Part shown: one piece after another, positions 32,115-32,500 of the stretch | Position numbering within the stretch: the first letter of the stretch is position 1 | How the letters are laid out: the number at the start of each line of letters is the position of its first letter | Assembly: GCA_009760855.2 (NCBI GenBank) | Contig: WPIO01000011.1 | Span: 6,822,501-6,855,000, forward strand | DNA: 32,500 nt | Reading direction: 5' to 3' | Source: Cristatella mucedo | Taxonomy: Eukaryota; Bryozoa; Phylactolaemata; Cristatellidae | Made by a program: the position numbers and the translations under genes | The notes under the pieces: model-generated | Database searches by the model: none | The model's input: the letters and a program-made list of their open reading frames with translations, nothing else | Told to the model about the DNA's origin: nothing

Positions 32115-32500
32115 GAAAGGAGAGAGAGGCAGAGACAGACAGAGTATCCGCTGACGGCTTTCGCGGGCCCAGACGAACAAGGGAAACCTCCGCGAGCTAC
32201 CTACGCTAAGCGCGGTAGGATGGAGTCGTGGGTGAGTGCCATTGTCAATCCATGAATGGCTGCAGGCACACGTGGCTTTTAGGGGCCAACGCACTCACCT
32301 GGCTTGTATAGCACACGCAACCGCACCTTAAAGCACGCGTGTTGCGTGCAAAAACGCGGGTCTTCGTAGTGCAGTGTAGTAAAGATATCTGTTCAGGCAT
32401 GCACCTGCTCTTTACTTATGAGACACGCGATCTTCCTTCGTAGCTGCCAGATTGTGTCTCTCGCGGCGGGACTGTCTCAGACACTGTATTAACCAGCTAC
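32115..32500. other. no recognisable feature
   Basis: I see no gene or repeat in the last stretch. Confidence 0.3.

Overview
The window is nuclear DNA from an animal, most likely an invertebrate. The evidence is one split protein-kinase gene with eight coding exons and canonical GT-AG introns, long microsatellites, and several decayed transposon classes typical of invertebrate animals (an L2/CR1-type LINE, tRNA-derived SINEs, hAT, Tc1/mariner-like, pogo-like and Ty3/gypsy). I see no bacterial operon, CRISPR array or organelle gene. The phylum cannot be fixed from the sequence alone.

The only convincing host gene lies on the minus strand at about 12012-22300. It encodes a Nemo-like kinase (NLK), the atypical MAP kinase that acts in Wnt, Notch and TGF-beta signalling. 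I rebuilt eight coding exons by reading splice sites and checking the phase of each junction: 22089-22300, 21041-21170, 17475-17530, 16632-16738, 15991-16076, 15465-15674, 12680-12868 and 12012-12452. Together they give 1431 nt, a 476-residue protein with every core kinase motif, including the NLK-specific T-Q-E activation motif. Its introns hold (CT)n, (GA)n, (TA)n and (GTGA)n tracts, a 17-bp minisatellite, a near-perfect 55-bp palindrome, a SINE and a LINE fragment.

The left flank (1-8.5 kb) is a transposon graveyard. A decayed hAT transposase (about 1594-4190, + strand) is split by a 5'-truncated LINE (1882-2963) and by two SINE pieces. A second, longer LINE remnant carrying the end of the endonuclease through the reverse transcriptase lies at about 6985-8480, and a third LINE scrap lies at about 5240-5460 on the minus strand. 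From 8.5 to 12 kb there is little recognisable. This stretch may be the long 3' untranslated region of NLK, ending near a good poly(A) signal at 8723-8728.

The right flank (24-31.4 kb) is mostly transposons on the minus strand. It holds pieces of a Tc1/mariner-like transposase at three places (24300-24750, 26090-26490, 26700-26930), interrupted by a pogo-like MITE (25384-25558), a tRNA-SINE (about 25915-26090) and a LINE/SINE tail (26611-26694). Beyond that is a broken Ty3/gypsy element (about 27650-31405) with gag, RT, RNase H and integrase remnants and one candidate LTR.

A recurring 3' stem-loop tail (GCGCCT...AGAGATTGAGTTCTCT...AGGGCGC followed by ATT repeats) occurs six times. It is shared between a LINE copy and tRNA-headed SINEs, which suggests a LINE/SINE pair with a common retrotransposition tail.
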